A DNA stretch of 64,000 bases from Elioraea sp. (GTDB taxonomy: Bacteria; Pseudomonadota; Alphaproteobacteria; Acetobacterales; Acetobacteraceae). Where the stretch lies: positions 97,001 through 161,000 of the forward strand of contig NZ_JALHPR010000006.1 of NCBI RefSeq assembly GCF_022842375.1, in the 5' to 3' direction. Shown piece after piece: positions 34,659 through 45,108 of the stretch (the first letter of the stretch is position 1; each line of letters begins with the position of its first letter). The notes under the pieces were generated by a model that worked only from the letters and a program-made list of their open reading frames with translations, did no database searches and had not been told where the DNA came from. The position numbers and the translations under genes were made by a program.

Positions 34659-36620
34659 ATGGCAGCTGCAACCGTGACGGCAGCGAAAGCGCCGCCGCGC
34701 CGCCTCTACGGTGCCGTGGGCATCATCGCCGCCCTCGTGCTCGCCATCGGCGTGAACGTGCTGGCCGACCGGTTCCTCGGCCGCTACCGGATCGACCTGA
34801 CCGAACAGCGCCTCTACACGCTGTCGGACGGCACCCGAAGCGTTCTGGCCGGCATCGATGAGCCGATCACCCTCCGCTTCTACTATTCGCAGCGCCTCGG
34901 CCGGGAGATTCCCGTCTATGCGGGGTTCGCGACCCGCGTGCGCGAGTTCCTCAGCGAATACGCCGCGCTCGCCGACGGCAAGCTCAGGCTCGAATTCTAC
35001 GAGCCGGAGCCGTTCTCGGAGGTGGAGGATCGCGCGCTCGCCTTCGGGCTGCAGGGCGTGCCGGTCGATCAGTCGGGCGAGCAGGTCTATTTCGGCCTCG
35101 CCGGGTCAAACACGCTGGATGACGAGAGGATCATCGCCTTCTTCCAGCCCGAGCGGGAACGCTTCCTCGAGGCCGACCTGACCCGCCTCGTCTACGAGCT
35201 CTCCAACCCCCGCCGCCCCACCGTCGGCGTCATGACGTCGCTGCCGATCAACGGCGAGATGCGCGGCCCCGGCGGCCGCCCCACCCCGCCCTGGGTGGTG
35301 ATGGCCCAGATGCGGCAGTTCCTCACAGTGAAGGACGTCGCCCTCGATGCCGCCGAGGTCCCCGCCGACATCGACGTGCTGATGGTCGCCCATCCGCAAG
35401 GCATCGGGCCGCAGACGGAATACGCGATCGACCAGTTCGTGATGCGTGGCGGCAAGCTGCTGCTGATGGTCGACCCGCATTCCGAGGCGCAGGCCTTCCG
35501 CCCCGACCCGCGCGGCCGGCCGCAGACCGAGACGGCGTCTGACCTCAAGCGCCTGCTCGAGGCCTGGGGCATCGTCTACGACAAGGACAAGGTGGCCGGT
35601 GACCTGCGCGGCGCCTTCCGCGTCCGCGCCGGGCCGCAGGACCGTGTGCAGGCGGTCGACTACGTCGCCTGGTTCGCAGCCTCGGGCCCCGGCCAGATCA
35701 GCCGCACCGACGTGGTGACGGGTGAGCTGAACCAGGTCGCCTTCGGCTCGGCTGGGTTCATCAGCCGCCGCGAGGGTGCCACCATCGCCTTCGAGCCGCT
35801 GGTCACTACCAGCACCGAGGCAGCCGCGATCGATGCGGCGAGCGTGCGCACCGATCCGAACCCGTCGGCCATCCTCGCTGCCTTCCGGCCTGGCGGCACG
35901 GCGCTGACGCTCGCTGCCCGCGTGCGCGGCGAGCTCCGCTCCGCCTTCCCCGACGGCCCGCCCGCAGCTGAGGCAGGCCAGGAGGCGCCGGCCCGCACCC
36001 AGGCCCACAGGGCGCGGAGCGTGGGCAACGCCAACCTCGTCGTGATCGCCGATGCCGATGTGCTCGAGGACCGGTTCTGGGTGCGCGTGCAGGATTTCTT
36101 CGGCCAGCAGGTGGCACAGCCGACGGCAGACAACGGCGCGCTGGTCATCAACACGCTCGACAACCTCGCGGGCTCGGATGCGCTGATCGGGCTGCGCAGC
36201 CGCGGCGAGAGCCGCCGGCCGTTCGAGCTGGTCGACGGCATGCGCCGGCAGGCGGAAGCCGCCTACCGCTCGCGCGAGCAGGCGCTGACCAAGCGGCTCG
36301 AGGAGACCGAGCGGAAGCTCCGCGAGCTTCGCCAGGGCGGGGCGACGGCAGCGGAGCGCGGCCGGGCCGAAGCGGTGCTGACGGCGGAACAGCGCGCGGC
36401 GATCGACCAGGCGCGGGCCGACATCGTCACGACGCGGCAGGAGCTTCGCGCCGTGCAGCGTGAGCTTCGCCGCGACATCGAGGGGCTGGAGAGGACGGTG
36501 AAGATCGCCACCATCGTCGCCGTTCCCGTCGTCGTGTCGCTCGTCGCGATCCTGCTCGGCCTCTGGCGCGTACGCCGGCGTGCAAGGCGGGCGGAGGAGC
36601 CGCTCGCGGCGGCCGCATGA
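34659..36620 (+). CDS. GldG-like auxiliary protein of ABC exporter
   Basis: 653 aa. One N-terminal transmembrane helix (about 20-38), then DLTEQRLYTLSDGTRSVL and a large extracytoplasmic domain of the ABC-transporter auxiliary type (LRFYYSQRLGREIPVYAG, GVMTSLPINGEMRGPGGRP, VLMVAHPQGIGPQTEYAIDQFVMRGGKLLLMVDP). A coiled-coil region (about 545-610, rich in Arg and Glu) precedes a last helix near 615-635. It is thought to act on the outer face of the transporter. The substrate is unknown. Confidence 0.88.
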   Translation: MAAATVTAAKAPPRRLYGAVGIIAALVLAIGVNVLADRFLGRYRIDLTEQRLYTLSDGTRSVLAGIDEPITLRFYYSQRLGREIPVYAGFATRVREFLSEYAALADGKLRLEFYEPEPFSEVEDRALAFGLQGVPVDQSGEQVYFGLAGSNTLDDERIIAFFQPERERFLEADLTRLVYELSNPRRPTVGVMTSLPINGEMRGPGGRPTPPWVVMAQMRQFLTVKDVALDAAEVPADIDVLMVAHPQGIGPQTEYAIDQFVMRGGKLLLMVDPHSEAQAFRPDPRGRPQTETASDLKRLLEAWGIVYDKDKVAGDLRGAFRVRAGPQDRVQAVDYVAWFAASGPGQISRTDVVTGELNQVAFGSAGFISRREGATIAFEPLVTTSTEAAAIDAASVRTDPNPSAILAAFRPGGTALTLAARVRGELRSAFPDGPPAAEAGQEAPARTQAHRARSVGNANLVVIADADVLEDRFWVRVQDFFGQQVAQPTADNGALVINTLDNLAGSDALIGLRSRGESRRPFELVDGMRRQAEAAYRSREQALTKRLEETERKLRELRQGGATAAERGRAEAVLTAEQRAAIDQARADIVTTRQELRAVQRELRRDIEGLERTVKIATIVAVPVVVSLVAILLGLWRVRRRARRAEEPLAAAA

Positions 36621-36666
36621 GGGTGCGATCTGCGATGCGGAATGCAATGCGTAACGGAGGCGGGCG

Positions 36667-37752
36667 ATGACACGGCGCGGCGTCCTCATGCTCGGGGCTG
36701 GGGCTGCGATCGTCGCGGCTGGGGCGGTCGCCGTCGTCATGACCGGCGAGACGACGCGCACCGAAGCCGCGCTGATCGGCCAGCCGGTGTTCCCCGGCGT
36801 CGCCGCCCGCCTCGCCGAGGCGCGGACGGTCGAGATCCGGAAAGCAGACGCGACCCTGTCGCTCACCCGCGCCGAGGACGGCACCTGGGGGCTGGCCGAT
36901 CGCGGCGGCTTCCCCGTCCGCGCCGACCGCGTGCGCGAGCTCTTCGCTGGGCTTGGCGAGCTTCGGCTGATCGAGGAGCGCACGGGCAACCCTGAGCTCT
37001 TCTCCCGCCTCGGCCTCGAGGACGTGACGGTCGCCGGCGGCACCAGCCAGCTCCTCACCGTGAAGGACGGCCAGGGCCGGGTGATTGCCGAGGCGATCCT
37101 CGGGCGTCGGCGCATCCGCACCGCCGGCAACCTGCCGGAGGCGATCTATATCCGCCGGCCGGGCGAGAACCGGACATTCCTCGCCGAAGGCCAGCTGCGC
37201 ACCGACACCGACCCGATGCTCTGGGTCGAGCGCGAGGTGCTGGACATCAAGCGCCAGCGCATCGCCTCCGCCACCGCCCACCGCGCCGGCGAGGACGCCG
37301 TGACGGTCGTGCGCGACACCCCAGCCGCCGAGCAGGCCACGATGGCCGACATGCCCGAGGGGTTCAGGCCTGACCAGGGCAAGATCGACGATCTTCCCCG
37401 CGCGCTGGAGTGGATGACGTTCAACGACGTCCGCCCCGCCGCCGCCGTCGCTGCCGGCACCCCGACCGGAGAGGCGCGGTTCGCGAGCTTCGACGGCCTT
37501 ACCCTGACGCTGCGCATCGTCACGGCGGACGACAAGCGCTGGGCGCTCGTCTCGGCCGGCTGGGAGGACAAGGGCCCGCGGTCGGAGGGTGCACCGCCCG
37601 AGGTCAGGACGCCCGAGGAGGCCCGCGCGGAAGCCGAAGCGCTCACCCGCCGCCACGCCCCCTGGGCCTACCAGCTCGTCGACTGGAAGACCGACATCCT
37701 GCTGCTCCGCCGCGAGGACATGCAGGCGCCGCCGCCGCGCGACCCGTCCTAG
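36667..37752 (+). CDS. DUF4340-domain protein
   Basis: 361 aa with an N-terminal membrane anchor (VLMLGAGAAIVAAGAVAVVM) and then a DUF4340 beta-rich domain: FPGVAARLAEARTVEIRKAD, GTWGLADRGGFPVRADRVRELFAGLGEL, RTGNPELFSRLGLEDV. The ATG at 36667 has ACGGAGG upstream. In many genomes this domain follows the GldG-type gene, as here, so it is very likely the fourth part of the exporter. Its molecular job is not known. Confidence 0.85.
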   Translation: MTRRGVLMLGAGAAIVAAGAVAVVMTGETTRTEAALIGQPVFPGVAARLAEARTVEIRKADATLSLTRAEDGTWGLADRGGFPVRADRVRELFAGLGELRLIEERTGNPELFSRLGLEDVTVAGGTSQLLTVKDGQGRVIAEAILGRRRIRTAGNLPEAIYIRRPGENRTFLAEGQLRTDTDPMLWVEREVLDIKRQRIASATAHRAGEDAVTVVRDTPAAEQATMADMPEGFRPDQGKIDDLPRALEWMTFNDVRPAAAVAAGTPTGEARFASFDGLTLTLRIVTADDKRWALVSAGWEDKGPRSEGAPPEVRTPEEARAEAEALTRRHAPWAYQLVDWKTDILLLRREDMQAPPPRDPS

Positions 37753-37755
37753 CCT

Positions 37756-38205
37756 GTGTCCTCCGGCAGGGAGTATCCGGTCCACCCGCGCGTCGGCGTC
37801 GGCGTCATCCTGTTCCGGGGCTCCTCCGTCCTGCTGATCCGCCGCGGCACGCCGCCGCGCGTCGGCGAATGGTCTCTCCCCGGCGGCGGGCAGGAGCTTG
37901 GCGAGACGGTCGAGGAGACCGCCAGGCGCGAGATCGCCGAGGAGACGGGGCTCGGCATCGCCGGCCCCCTCACCCTCGTCGACGTGGTCGATGCCATCAC
38001 CCGCGACGAGGCAGGGCGGGTGCGGTTCCACTACACGCTGGTCGATTTCGCAGGCTTGGCGGGTCCGGGCGAGCCCGTCGCGGGGGGGGACTGCGCCGGC
38101 GTTGCGTGGACGCCGCTCACCGCGCTGCCCGGGCTCGGCCTCTGGGAGAGGACGGAGGCCGTGATCATGAAGGCCTCCGCCATGCTGCGGCACGGCGAGA
38201 GCTAG
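37756..38205 (+). CDS. Nudix hydrolase
   Basis: 149 aa with a GTG start 4 bp after the DUF4340 stop. The Nudix box is complete: GGGQELGETVEETARREIAEETGLGI (positions 44-69; GX5EX7REXXEEXG). The N-terminal VGVGVILFRGSSVLLIRRGTPPRVGEWSLP is that of an ADP-ribose or NTP pyrophosphatase-like enzyme. Substrate cannot be assigned. Confidence 0.85.
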   Translation: MSSGREYPVHPRVGVGVILFRGSSVLLIRRGTPPRVGEWSLPGGGQELGETVEETARREIAEETGLGIAGPLTLVDVVDAITRDEAGRVRFHYTLVDFAGLAGPGEPVAGGDCAGVAWTPLTALPGLGLWERTEAVIMKASAMLRHGES

Positions 38206-38212
38206 AGCACGT

Positions 38213-38240
38213 TCCGATCGTGTGGGTTCACATGATCGGA
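38213..38240. repeat. Imperfect palindrome, REP-like / terminator
   Basis: TCCGATCGTGTG and CACATGATCGGA pair at 11 of 12 positions around a GGTT loop. It follows the Nudix stop by 8 bp, between convergent genes. The sequence resembles dispersed CCGATC-containing palindromes found in many alphaproteobacterial intergenic regions; I cannot search for copies here. It may end transcription from the Nudix side. Confidence 0.6.
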
Positions 38241-38306
38241 CGGGCCTCCCTTGGACGGGGCCATGGGAACCAGCGCCTCTCCGCGTCGCAGCATGGGTCC
38301 TGGACA

Positions 38307-38963
38307 TCAGAACCGGTAGCCCAGCCCCAGGAGCACGTCGACGCTGGCATAGCCGGCTTCGAGGGTTCTGCCGGCCTGCCCGGCGAGCTTGGGCGTTCCG
38401 GCGCTGAAGTAGCGGACTTCGCTGCTGACAACCCATTTCCTGGTCAGCTCCCAGTTCAACCCACTCCGAACCTGGAACGCAAAGCGACCGCTGTCGCTGA
38501 ATTCACTCGGACCGGTCCCACCCTTGAGGTCGAAATCGATCTCCTCGATGACGCCGAGCCCCACCCCGGCGAACGGACGCAGGCGCCGCCCCAGGCCGAC
38601 ATTCCACCCATCGAGCTGGTACGTGACATTCGCCATGACGGCGAGCGAGGCGTAGTCGCCTCCCGTGCCAAGTGCTGGATTGCCGAAGCTGGAGACACCG
38701 CCGGAGCGATAGGCCAGCTCGATTTCAGCGCTGATGTTCCGCGTCACCTCGTAGCCGAGCGCCCCGCCCAAGGCGAAGCCGGGATCGAAGCTGACGCTGC
38801 CCGACCCGGCGCCCGACAGGGTCGCGGTGTCATCGCGCAGGAACGACCCGCCGCCGAACAGCCTGATGTAGACCCCATCCGTCCAGCTTTGCGCCGCGCT
38901 CGGGGCGGCCGCCATCGTCAGAATCAGTGCGGACAGTGCGGCAAGGGTGATGGCATTTCGCAT
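38307..38963 (-). CDS. Outer-membrane beta-barrel protein
   Basis: 218 aa with signal peptide (to AAAPSAAQS) and eight predicted amphipathic strands ending in GLGYRF, the C-terminal phenylalanine typical of outer-membrane proteins. Strand pairs such as GVYIRLFGGGSFL, GFALGGALGYEV, ISAEIELAYRSGGV and RLRPFAGVGLGVI are of the small OmpA/OmpW-like barrel class. GAGGAG sits upstream of the ATG at 38963. It lies beside a membrane LytTR regulator on the same strand, which may control it. Confidence 0.8.
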   Translation of the reverse strand: MRNAITLAALSALILTMAAAPSAAQSWTDGVYIRLFGGGSFLRDDTATLSGAGSGSVSFDPGFALGGALGYEVTRNISAEIELAYRSGGVSSFGNPALGTGGDYASLAVMANVTYQLDGWNVGLGRRLRPFAGVGLGVIEEIDFDLKGGTGPSEFSDSGRFAFQVRSGLNWELTRKWVVSSEVRYFSAGTPKLAGQAGRTLEAGYASVDVLLGLGYRF

Positions 38964-39090
38964 ATTCGTGAACTCCTCGCGTCCCAGAAGCGCCGCGTCG
39001 TGGCGCAGGCCGGATCAGGGGAGCGGCGCCGGAGGACGGCAACGGCGAATGCACGAGCGGACGGCTTGCCTGCACGAACGGTCGATGCGG

Positions 39091-39948
39091 TCAGGCAGCG
39101 GAGGACGCTGTCTCGAAAGCGACCTTGAACGCGGCCCGGTTGGCGCGGCTGACCGGCAGGCTGAGGCCGGTATCGAGAACGCAGAACGTCTTGCCGTCCT
39201 TCTGCGCGAGCTCTACGACATGCGCGAGCGCGACCCAGTGCGAGCGATGGATCTGGAAACCGCGGTGGGGTGCGAGCGCCTCCACCGCGCGCCCGAAAGC
39301 CATGAAGATCAGGGCGTCACCCTGAACCGTGTAGACGCGCAGGTAGTGCAGCTCCGCCGTCAGGGCAACGATGTCCCGCCCCAGCCGGGGGGGAACCCGT
39401 TCCCACAGTTCCTGAAGGATGTCGGGATCGCGTTGGGCCGCTGGTGGGGTCGCATCCTCTTGCCGCCGTTCCGTCACCTGGTGGTCCGTGGCCGCCACCG
39501 GCGGCGTGGCCTCCTGGCGGAGGTGAACCAGCCTCGGTGCATTCAAGAGACCCCAGATGAGCCAGAGCGGCGGCGCCAACGCGGCGAATTCCTGCGCCAG
39601 GGCGCGCACGAGGCTGGGATCATCGACCAGCGTCGCGCTCAGGAACGCAAACAGCCTGTCGAGACCAAGCGCGACGGGGGTGAACAGCACGGCGCCGAGA
39701 AGACCTGCCAGCGCGACTTGCACGAACGGCGGGGCGCGACCCAGCCATCGGCTGCTTGTGATGGCAAGCTGGGCGACCGACAGCAGCACCAGCGCCCCGG
39801 CATTGTGGGCGGCCCAGAAGGCAAGGCGCGGCAGGAAGCCGAGGCCCTGCGACGATGCCGGCTCAAGGGCGGTGAATGCGAGTGTCAGCGTGAGGCCGGC
39901 AACGGCGAGGAAACCGATCCAGGAGCTGCGAGGATCAAGAAACGACAT
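39091..39948 (-). CDS. Membrane-bound LytTR-family transcriptional regulator
   Basis: 285 aa. Four hydrophobic segments (about 10-28, 42-62, 75-100 and 118-135) then a charged linker and a C-terminal LytTR DNA-binding domain: ELHYLRVYTVQGDALIFMAFGRAVEAL, GFQIHRSHWVALAHV and LSLPVSRANRAAFK. No receiver or kinase domain is present, so the membrane part may sense a signal directly. It is upstream of the barrel gene by 127 bp, on the same strand. Confidence 0.84.
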   Translation of the reverse strand: MSFLDPRSSWIGFLAVAGLTLTLAFTALEPASSQGLGFLPRLAFWAAHNAGALVLLSVAQLAITSSRWLGRAPPFVQVALAGLLGAVLFTPVALGLDRLFAFLSATLVDDPSLVRALAQEFAALAPPLWLIWGLLNAPRLVHLRQEATPPVAATDHQVTERRQEDATPPAAQRDPDILQELWERVPPRLGRDIVALTAELHYLRVYTVQGDALIFMAFGRAVEALAPHRGFQIHRSHWVALAHVVELAQKDGKTFCVLDTGLSLPVSRANRAAFKVAFETASSAA

Positions 39949-40217
39949 GCGACAGTGGTCCCATCATCTGGACCGGCTCGGAACACCAAGCATGTCCTTG
40001 TCCCCGAGGCCTCGGGGAGGTCCTGGTATCGCAGCCCACGCAAGGGACACAATGAACGATCCCGCAGGCCATCCCGCTCTGGGATCGGACACGCGTTGTG
40101 ATTGAAAAATCAGCCTCCTTGCTCTCGGTCAAGTAGCAAGCTCCAGCTTGCACGGCGCTTGCATCCCCTGCCGCAGACTTACGGGGTCCCGCTGCGAAGA
40201 GAGAGCATCGCCCACCC

Positions 40218-40562
40218 ATGGCCAGCGTTCAGTTCCTTGCCCGTGCCGCGATGACCGACGCCTCGCGCGACGAGGCGGCCGAGCGCGAGGCAGCGCGCGC
40301 GGCGCTGTTCTCCGCCGAATTGCTGCGGCGGGTGGATGCGATGGCGCGCGCGATCGAGGTCGATGCCCTGGAGGCCGTGGTGTCGGAGGCGAATGCGATC
40401 GCCACGGGTGCGATGGTGCTCGGCCTCGGGGCGCTGGCGGAGGATGCCGGGCGGATCGAGCGCGCCGCGCGGCAGGACAATCGTGGCCTTCTCTCGCTTG
40501 CCTTCGTCGCGCTGCAGAGCGGCCTGCACGACACGCTGGCGATGCTGCGCCGCCGCGGCTGA
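40218..40562 (+). CDS. HPt-like four-helix protein lacking the phospho-histidine
   Basis: 114 aa, ATG at 40218 (an in-frame ATG at 40251 is an alternative). The helical pattern LLRRVDAMARAIEVDALEAVVSEANAIATGAMVLGLGALAEDAGRIERAAR resembles an HPt domain, but at the place of the phosphorylatable AHxLKG histidine it has Asn (EANAIATGA). It converges with a LuxO-like regulator gene 28 bp away. In vibrios LuxU, an HPt protein, feeds LuxO; this could be a pseudo-HPt that binds without phosphotransfer. The assignment is by pattern, not by a clear family match. Confidence 0.5.
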   Translation: MASVQFLARAAMTDASRDEAAEREAARAALFSAELLRRVDAMARAIEVDALEAVVSEANAIATGAMVLGLGALAEDAGRIERAARQDNRGLLSLAFVALQSGLHDTLAMLRRRG

Positions 40563-40590
40563 ACGACGCTTTTATCGCAAATACAGAAGC

Positions 40591-42075
<1,485 letters not shown>

Positions 42076-42088
42076 GTCGCCGGCTCAT

Positions 42089-42391
42089 TCATCGTGAGCG
42101 TGGCCTCAACCAGAGCAGCGCGAGGCCCAGCCCGCCCAGGATGGGCCACGCAGGCTGTTCGAGCAGCGGCTGGAGAACGTCGTCCCATAGCCACGGGGCG
42201 ACGTGCCGCTGCACCCCTGCCTGGGTCATGTTCAGGAGAGCCGGGTCGAGTTCGAACGCCACCTGGCCGAGCGGGATGAAGCTGTGCGTGCCGGCGGCGA
42301 GCGCCATTGCCTCGCGCGCTGCCGGCCACAGCGCGAGCGCCAGGAAGCAAAGCCCGAGCACGCCAAGAAAAAGCCGAAAAAACAACCGCAT
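42089..42391 (-). CDS. Small two-helix membrane protein
   Basis: 100 aa. Hydrophobic segments at about 4-25 and 80-95 flank a periplasmic-looking stretch with HSFIPLGQVAFELDPALLNMTQAGVQRHVAPWLWD. It sits 30 bp after msrP. It is too short and lacks the haem histidines for MsrQ, the usual partner. No function is known to me. Confidence 0.7.
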   Translation of the reverse strand: MRLFFRLFLGVLGLCFLALALWPAAREAMALAAGTHSFIPLGQVAFELDPALLNMTQAGVQRHVAPWLWDDVLQPLLEQPAWPILGGLGLALLWLRPRSR

Positions 42392-42421
42392 GGAACGTAC
42401 TTCTGACCTTCCGCGCCAGGT

Positions 42422-43447
42422 TCAGGCGAACAGCCGCTCGCGCGTCAACCCGGTGTAGAGGCCCGCCACCTGCTCGCCATAGCCGTTCCAGATCAGCGTC
42501 GGCCGCCGCTCGCCGGTGCCCAGCATCCGCTCCGTCGCCTGGCTCCAGCGCGGGTGTGACACCTCGGGGTTCACGTTCGCCCAGAACCCGTACTCGGAGG
42601 GCTGCAGCTTCTCCCAGTAGCCGACGGGCCGCTCCGCCAGGAAGCTGATGCGGGTGATGGATTTCGGCTGCTTGAAGCCGTATTTCCAGGGGGTTATCGG
42701 CCGGATCGGCGCACCCATCTGCGGCGGCAGCGGCTTGCCGTAGACGCCGGTCGCTATGAAGGCGAGCTCGTTGGTGCATTCGTCGAGCGTGAACGCATCG
42801 CGGTACGGCCAGGGATACCAGGTCTGGCGGAAGCCAGGGGCGATGGCCGGGTTCTGGAACGTCTCGAACTGGACGTATTTCGCTCCCGCCTGCGGCTCGG
42901 CCCAGGCGATCAGCGCGGCGAGGGGGAACCCGGTCCAGGGCACCGCCATCGCCCAGGCCTCGACGCAGCGGAAGCGGTAGACGCGCTCCTCGAGCGGGAA
43001 GGTCTTGAGCAGCGTGTCGATGTCGGCGGTCTTGGTCTTGGCGACGAGGCCGTCGACCGTCAGCGTCCAGGGCCGCGTCTCGAGGCGCTGGGCGGCCTGC
43101 CAGATGCCCTTGTGGCTGCCGAACTCATAGAAGTTGTTGTAGGTGATCGCCTCCCGCGCCTCGGTGATCGGGCGGTCGAGGGTGAAGCGCTCGGTCCGTG
43201 CTGCGGGGTAGAGGCCCTTCGAGGGGTCATTGCCCACCTGGGCGTCCCACCAGCCGATCGGGTCACGCCCCTGCGCGAGTGCAGCGTAGCCGCCGGCACC
43301 GGCCAGCGCCGCCACCGCGGCGCCGCCGCCGAACAGCGCGCGGCGCGAGAGACCACCCCGTTTCGCCGCGGAATGGGCGAGCACGGCCTCCTCCGGTGTC
43401 ACGGCGCTCTCGGGCATCTGCCAGGGCTTGCGGCGGTGGATCGGCAT
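42422..43447 (-). CDS. msrP: Protein-methionine-sulfoxide reductase, catalytic subunit
   Basis: 341 aa from the ATG at 43447 (AAGGAG upstream). A twin-arginine signal (SRRALFGGGAAVAALAGAGG) sends the folded molybdoenzyme to the periplasm, where it repairs oxidised methionines. The molybdenum ligand is Cys161 in RFRCVEAWAMAVPWTG. YPWPYRDAFTLDECTNELAFIATGVYGKPLPPQMGAPIRP is typical of MsrP/YedY. No msrQ is visible next to it. Confidence 0.93.
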   Translation of the reverse strand: MPIHRRKPWQMPESAVTPEEAVLAHSAAKRGGLSRRALFGGGAAVAALAGAGGYAALAQGRDPIGWWDAQVGNDPSKGLYPAARTERFTLDRPITEAREAITYNNFYEFGSHKGIWQAAQRLETRPWTLTVDGLVAKTKTADIDTLLKTFPLEERVYRFRCVEAWAMAVPWTGFPLAALIAWAEPQAGAKYVQFETFQNPAIAPGFRQTWYPWPYRDAFTLDECTNELAFIATGVYGKPLPPQMGAPIRPITPWKYGFKQPKSITRISFLAERPVGYWEKLQPSEYGFWANVNPEVSHPRWSQATERMLGTGERRPTLIWNGYGEQVAGLYTGLTRERLFA

Positions 43448-43525
43448 GGCGGGGACTCCTTCGGCGTTCCTGATAGTGTGACTTCGATATGGGGCAGTGG
43501 AAGGTGTCGTCACGCCATCGTGGCC

Positions 43526-43924
43526 TCAGCGCTTCGGCCGCGGCTCATCGTCCGGCGGCGGCGGTGCTGCGCCCGGCGTCGTCTCGGGCGCGACCGGCAG
43601 GAGCTGGAACCCCTGCACGCGCAGGCAGAAGGCGGTGAGCTCCTGCGTGCGCTGGCTGATCGCCATGCTGCTCCAGCCGGGGCTCCACCCCATGCCATAG
43701 CCCCAGCCTGGCGCACGCCCCCGCCCCCAGACCATGCCGTAGGAGGGCCAGGTGCCCATGAACGCCGTGCGCTGCGCCTCGCGCGCCGCCTCGGCCCTGC
43801 AGGCGTTGATCAGTTCCTCCGACGGCCGCTCGCCCGTCTCGGGCCGCTGCCAGGCATAGGGCGTGGTGGCGCAGGCACCCAGGGCGAGCAGGAGGAGGAG
43901 GGATGGCACGCGCATGCAGGCCAT
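43526..43924 (-). CDS. Putative lipoprotein
   Basis: 132 aa. Signal peptide with lipobox (LLLALGAC, Cys18) so the mature protein is lipid-anchored. The remaining sequence is short, rich in Trp/Gly/Met (GTWPSYGMVWGRGRAPGWGYGMGW) and ends in a proline-rich acidic/basic tail. An in-frame ATG at 43915 is another possible start. Function unknown. Confidence 0.65.
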   Translation of the reverse strand: MACMRVPSLLLLLALGACATTPYAWQRPETGERPSEELINACRAEAAREAQRTAFMGTWPSYGMVWGRGRAPGWGYGMGWSPGWSSMAISQRTQELTAFCLRVQGFQLLPVAPETTPGAAPPPPDDEPRPKR

Positions 43925-43957
43925 GTGAGCAGCCCCGCATGGCGCCGCAATGGCAGA

Positions 43958-45052
43958 TCACGCTGCCGCCAGCGCCTCGCCCACCGCCGTCGCAACCGCC
44001 GCGGTGCCGGCCGCCCCGCCATGCTCAGCCGTCACCAGCTGGCCGGGTGCGAAGGCGGCATCGACCGCCGCGCGCAACAGCCCGCCCGCCCGCGCCGCCC
44101 GCGCGCTGCCATGCCGCTCGCCGAGCCATTCGAGCATCATCGCGCCCGAGAGGATCATCGCCGTGGGGTTGGCCAGGCCGCGGCCGGCAATGTCCGGTGC
44201 GCTGCCGTGGCAGGGCTGGAACACCGCGTGCTCGTCGCCGATGTCGGCCGAGGGGGCGTAGCCGAGCCCACCCATCAGCCCGGCGCCGAGATCGGAGAGG
44301 ATGTCGCCGAACATGTTCTCGGTCGGCAGCACGTCGAGCTCCCACGGCCGGCGGACGAAATCGAGCGCCATCGCGTCGACATAGGCGTGGGCTGCGCGCA
44401 CGTCGGGGTGGGCGGCCGCGCGCTCGTCGAACACGCGGCGGAAGAAGGCGAAGGAGGTGAAGACATTCGCCTTGTCGACGCAGGTGACGAGGTTCCTGCC
44501 CCCCTTGTCGCGGCGGGAACGCGCCAGCGCGAAGGCGAAGTCGAACAGCCGCTCCGACACCGCGCGGGTGATCACCATCGTGTCGGACGCCCGCGCATCG
44601 TTCTCCACGGTGCCCCGGCCGCGGCTGGCGAACAGCCCCTCGGTCGATTCGCGGAGGACGACGAAATCCATCTCCCGCGCACGCGGGTCAGCCAGCGGGA
44701 TGCGCACGCCCGGGATCGGCTTCACCGGCCTGACGCCGGCATAGAGGCCGAGGTCAAAGCGAAGGTCGAGCTGGGGCGCGATCTCGGTGCCGTCCGGGTA
44801 GCGGATCGCCGGGTCGCCCATGGCGGCGAGCAGGATGGCATCGGCGGCCCTCGCCGCCGCCATGGTCGCGGCGGGCAGGGCGGCACCGGTGTCGCGCCAG
44901 CAGACCGCGCCCGCCGGCAGGGTCTCGTGGCTGAGCGTGAGCCCGCCCGCCCGGGCGCAGGCGGCGTCCAGCAGCGCCAGCGTCGGCGCCATCACCTCGT
45001 GTCCGATGCCGTCGCCAGGCAGCACCGCGATGCGGAACGTTTCGATGGTCAT
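43958..45052 (-). CDS. Isocitrate/isopropylmalate dehydrogenase-family protein (tartrate dehydrogenase-like)
   Basis: 364 aa of the beta-decarboxylating dehydrogenase family: LPGDGIGHEVMAPT, the substrate arginines in LYAGVRPVKPIPGVRIPL, RESTEGLFASRGRGT, the VTCVDKANV lysine and NAD-site GDEHAVFQPCHGSAPDIAG. The absence of the Leu-specific LxxLL features and the RESTEG wording suggest tartrate or 3-methylmalate-type substrates instead of LeuB, but the exact substrate is open. It is divergent from the MBL-fold gene. Confidence 0.85.
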   Translation of the reverse strand: MTIETFRIAVLPGDGIGHEVMAPTLALLDAACARAGGLTLSHETLPAGAVCWRDTGAALPAATMAAARAADAILLAAMGDPAIRYPDGTEIAPQLDLRFDLGLYAGVRPVKPIPGVRIPLADPRAREMDFVVLRESTEGLFASRGRGTVENDARASDTMVITRAVSERLFDFAFALARSRRDKGGRNLVTCVDKANVFTSFAFFRRVFDERAAAHPDVRAAHAYVDAMALDFVRRPWELDVLPTENMFGDILSDLGAGLMGGLGYAPSADIGDEHAVFQPCHGSAPDIAGRGLANPTAMILSGAMMLEWLGERHGSARAARAGGLLRAAVDAAFAPGQLVTAEHGGAAGTAAVATAVGEALAAA

Positions 45053-45108
45053 GCACTCCCCGTGGGCTAAGCTCGCGGCATAGTTAAACCACGAACCGGG
45101 AGCACGCC

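Noticed and set aside
42089-42391. MsrQ
   Set aside because: Only 100 residues and two helices; MsrQ has about 200 residues, six helices and haem histidines.
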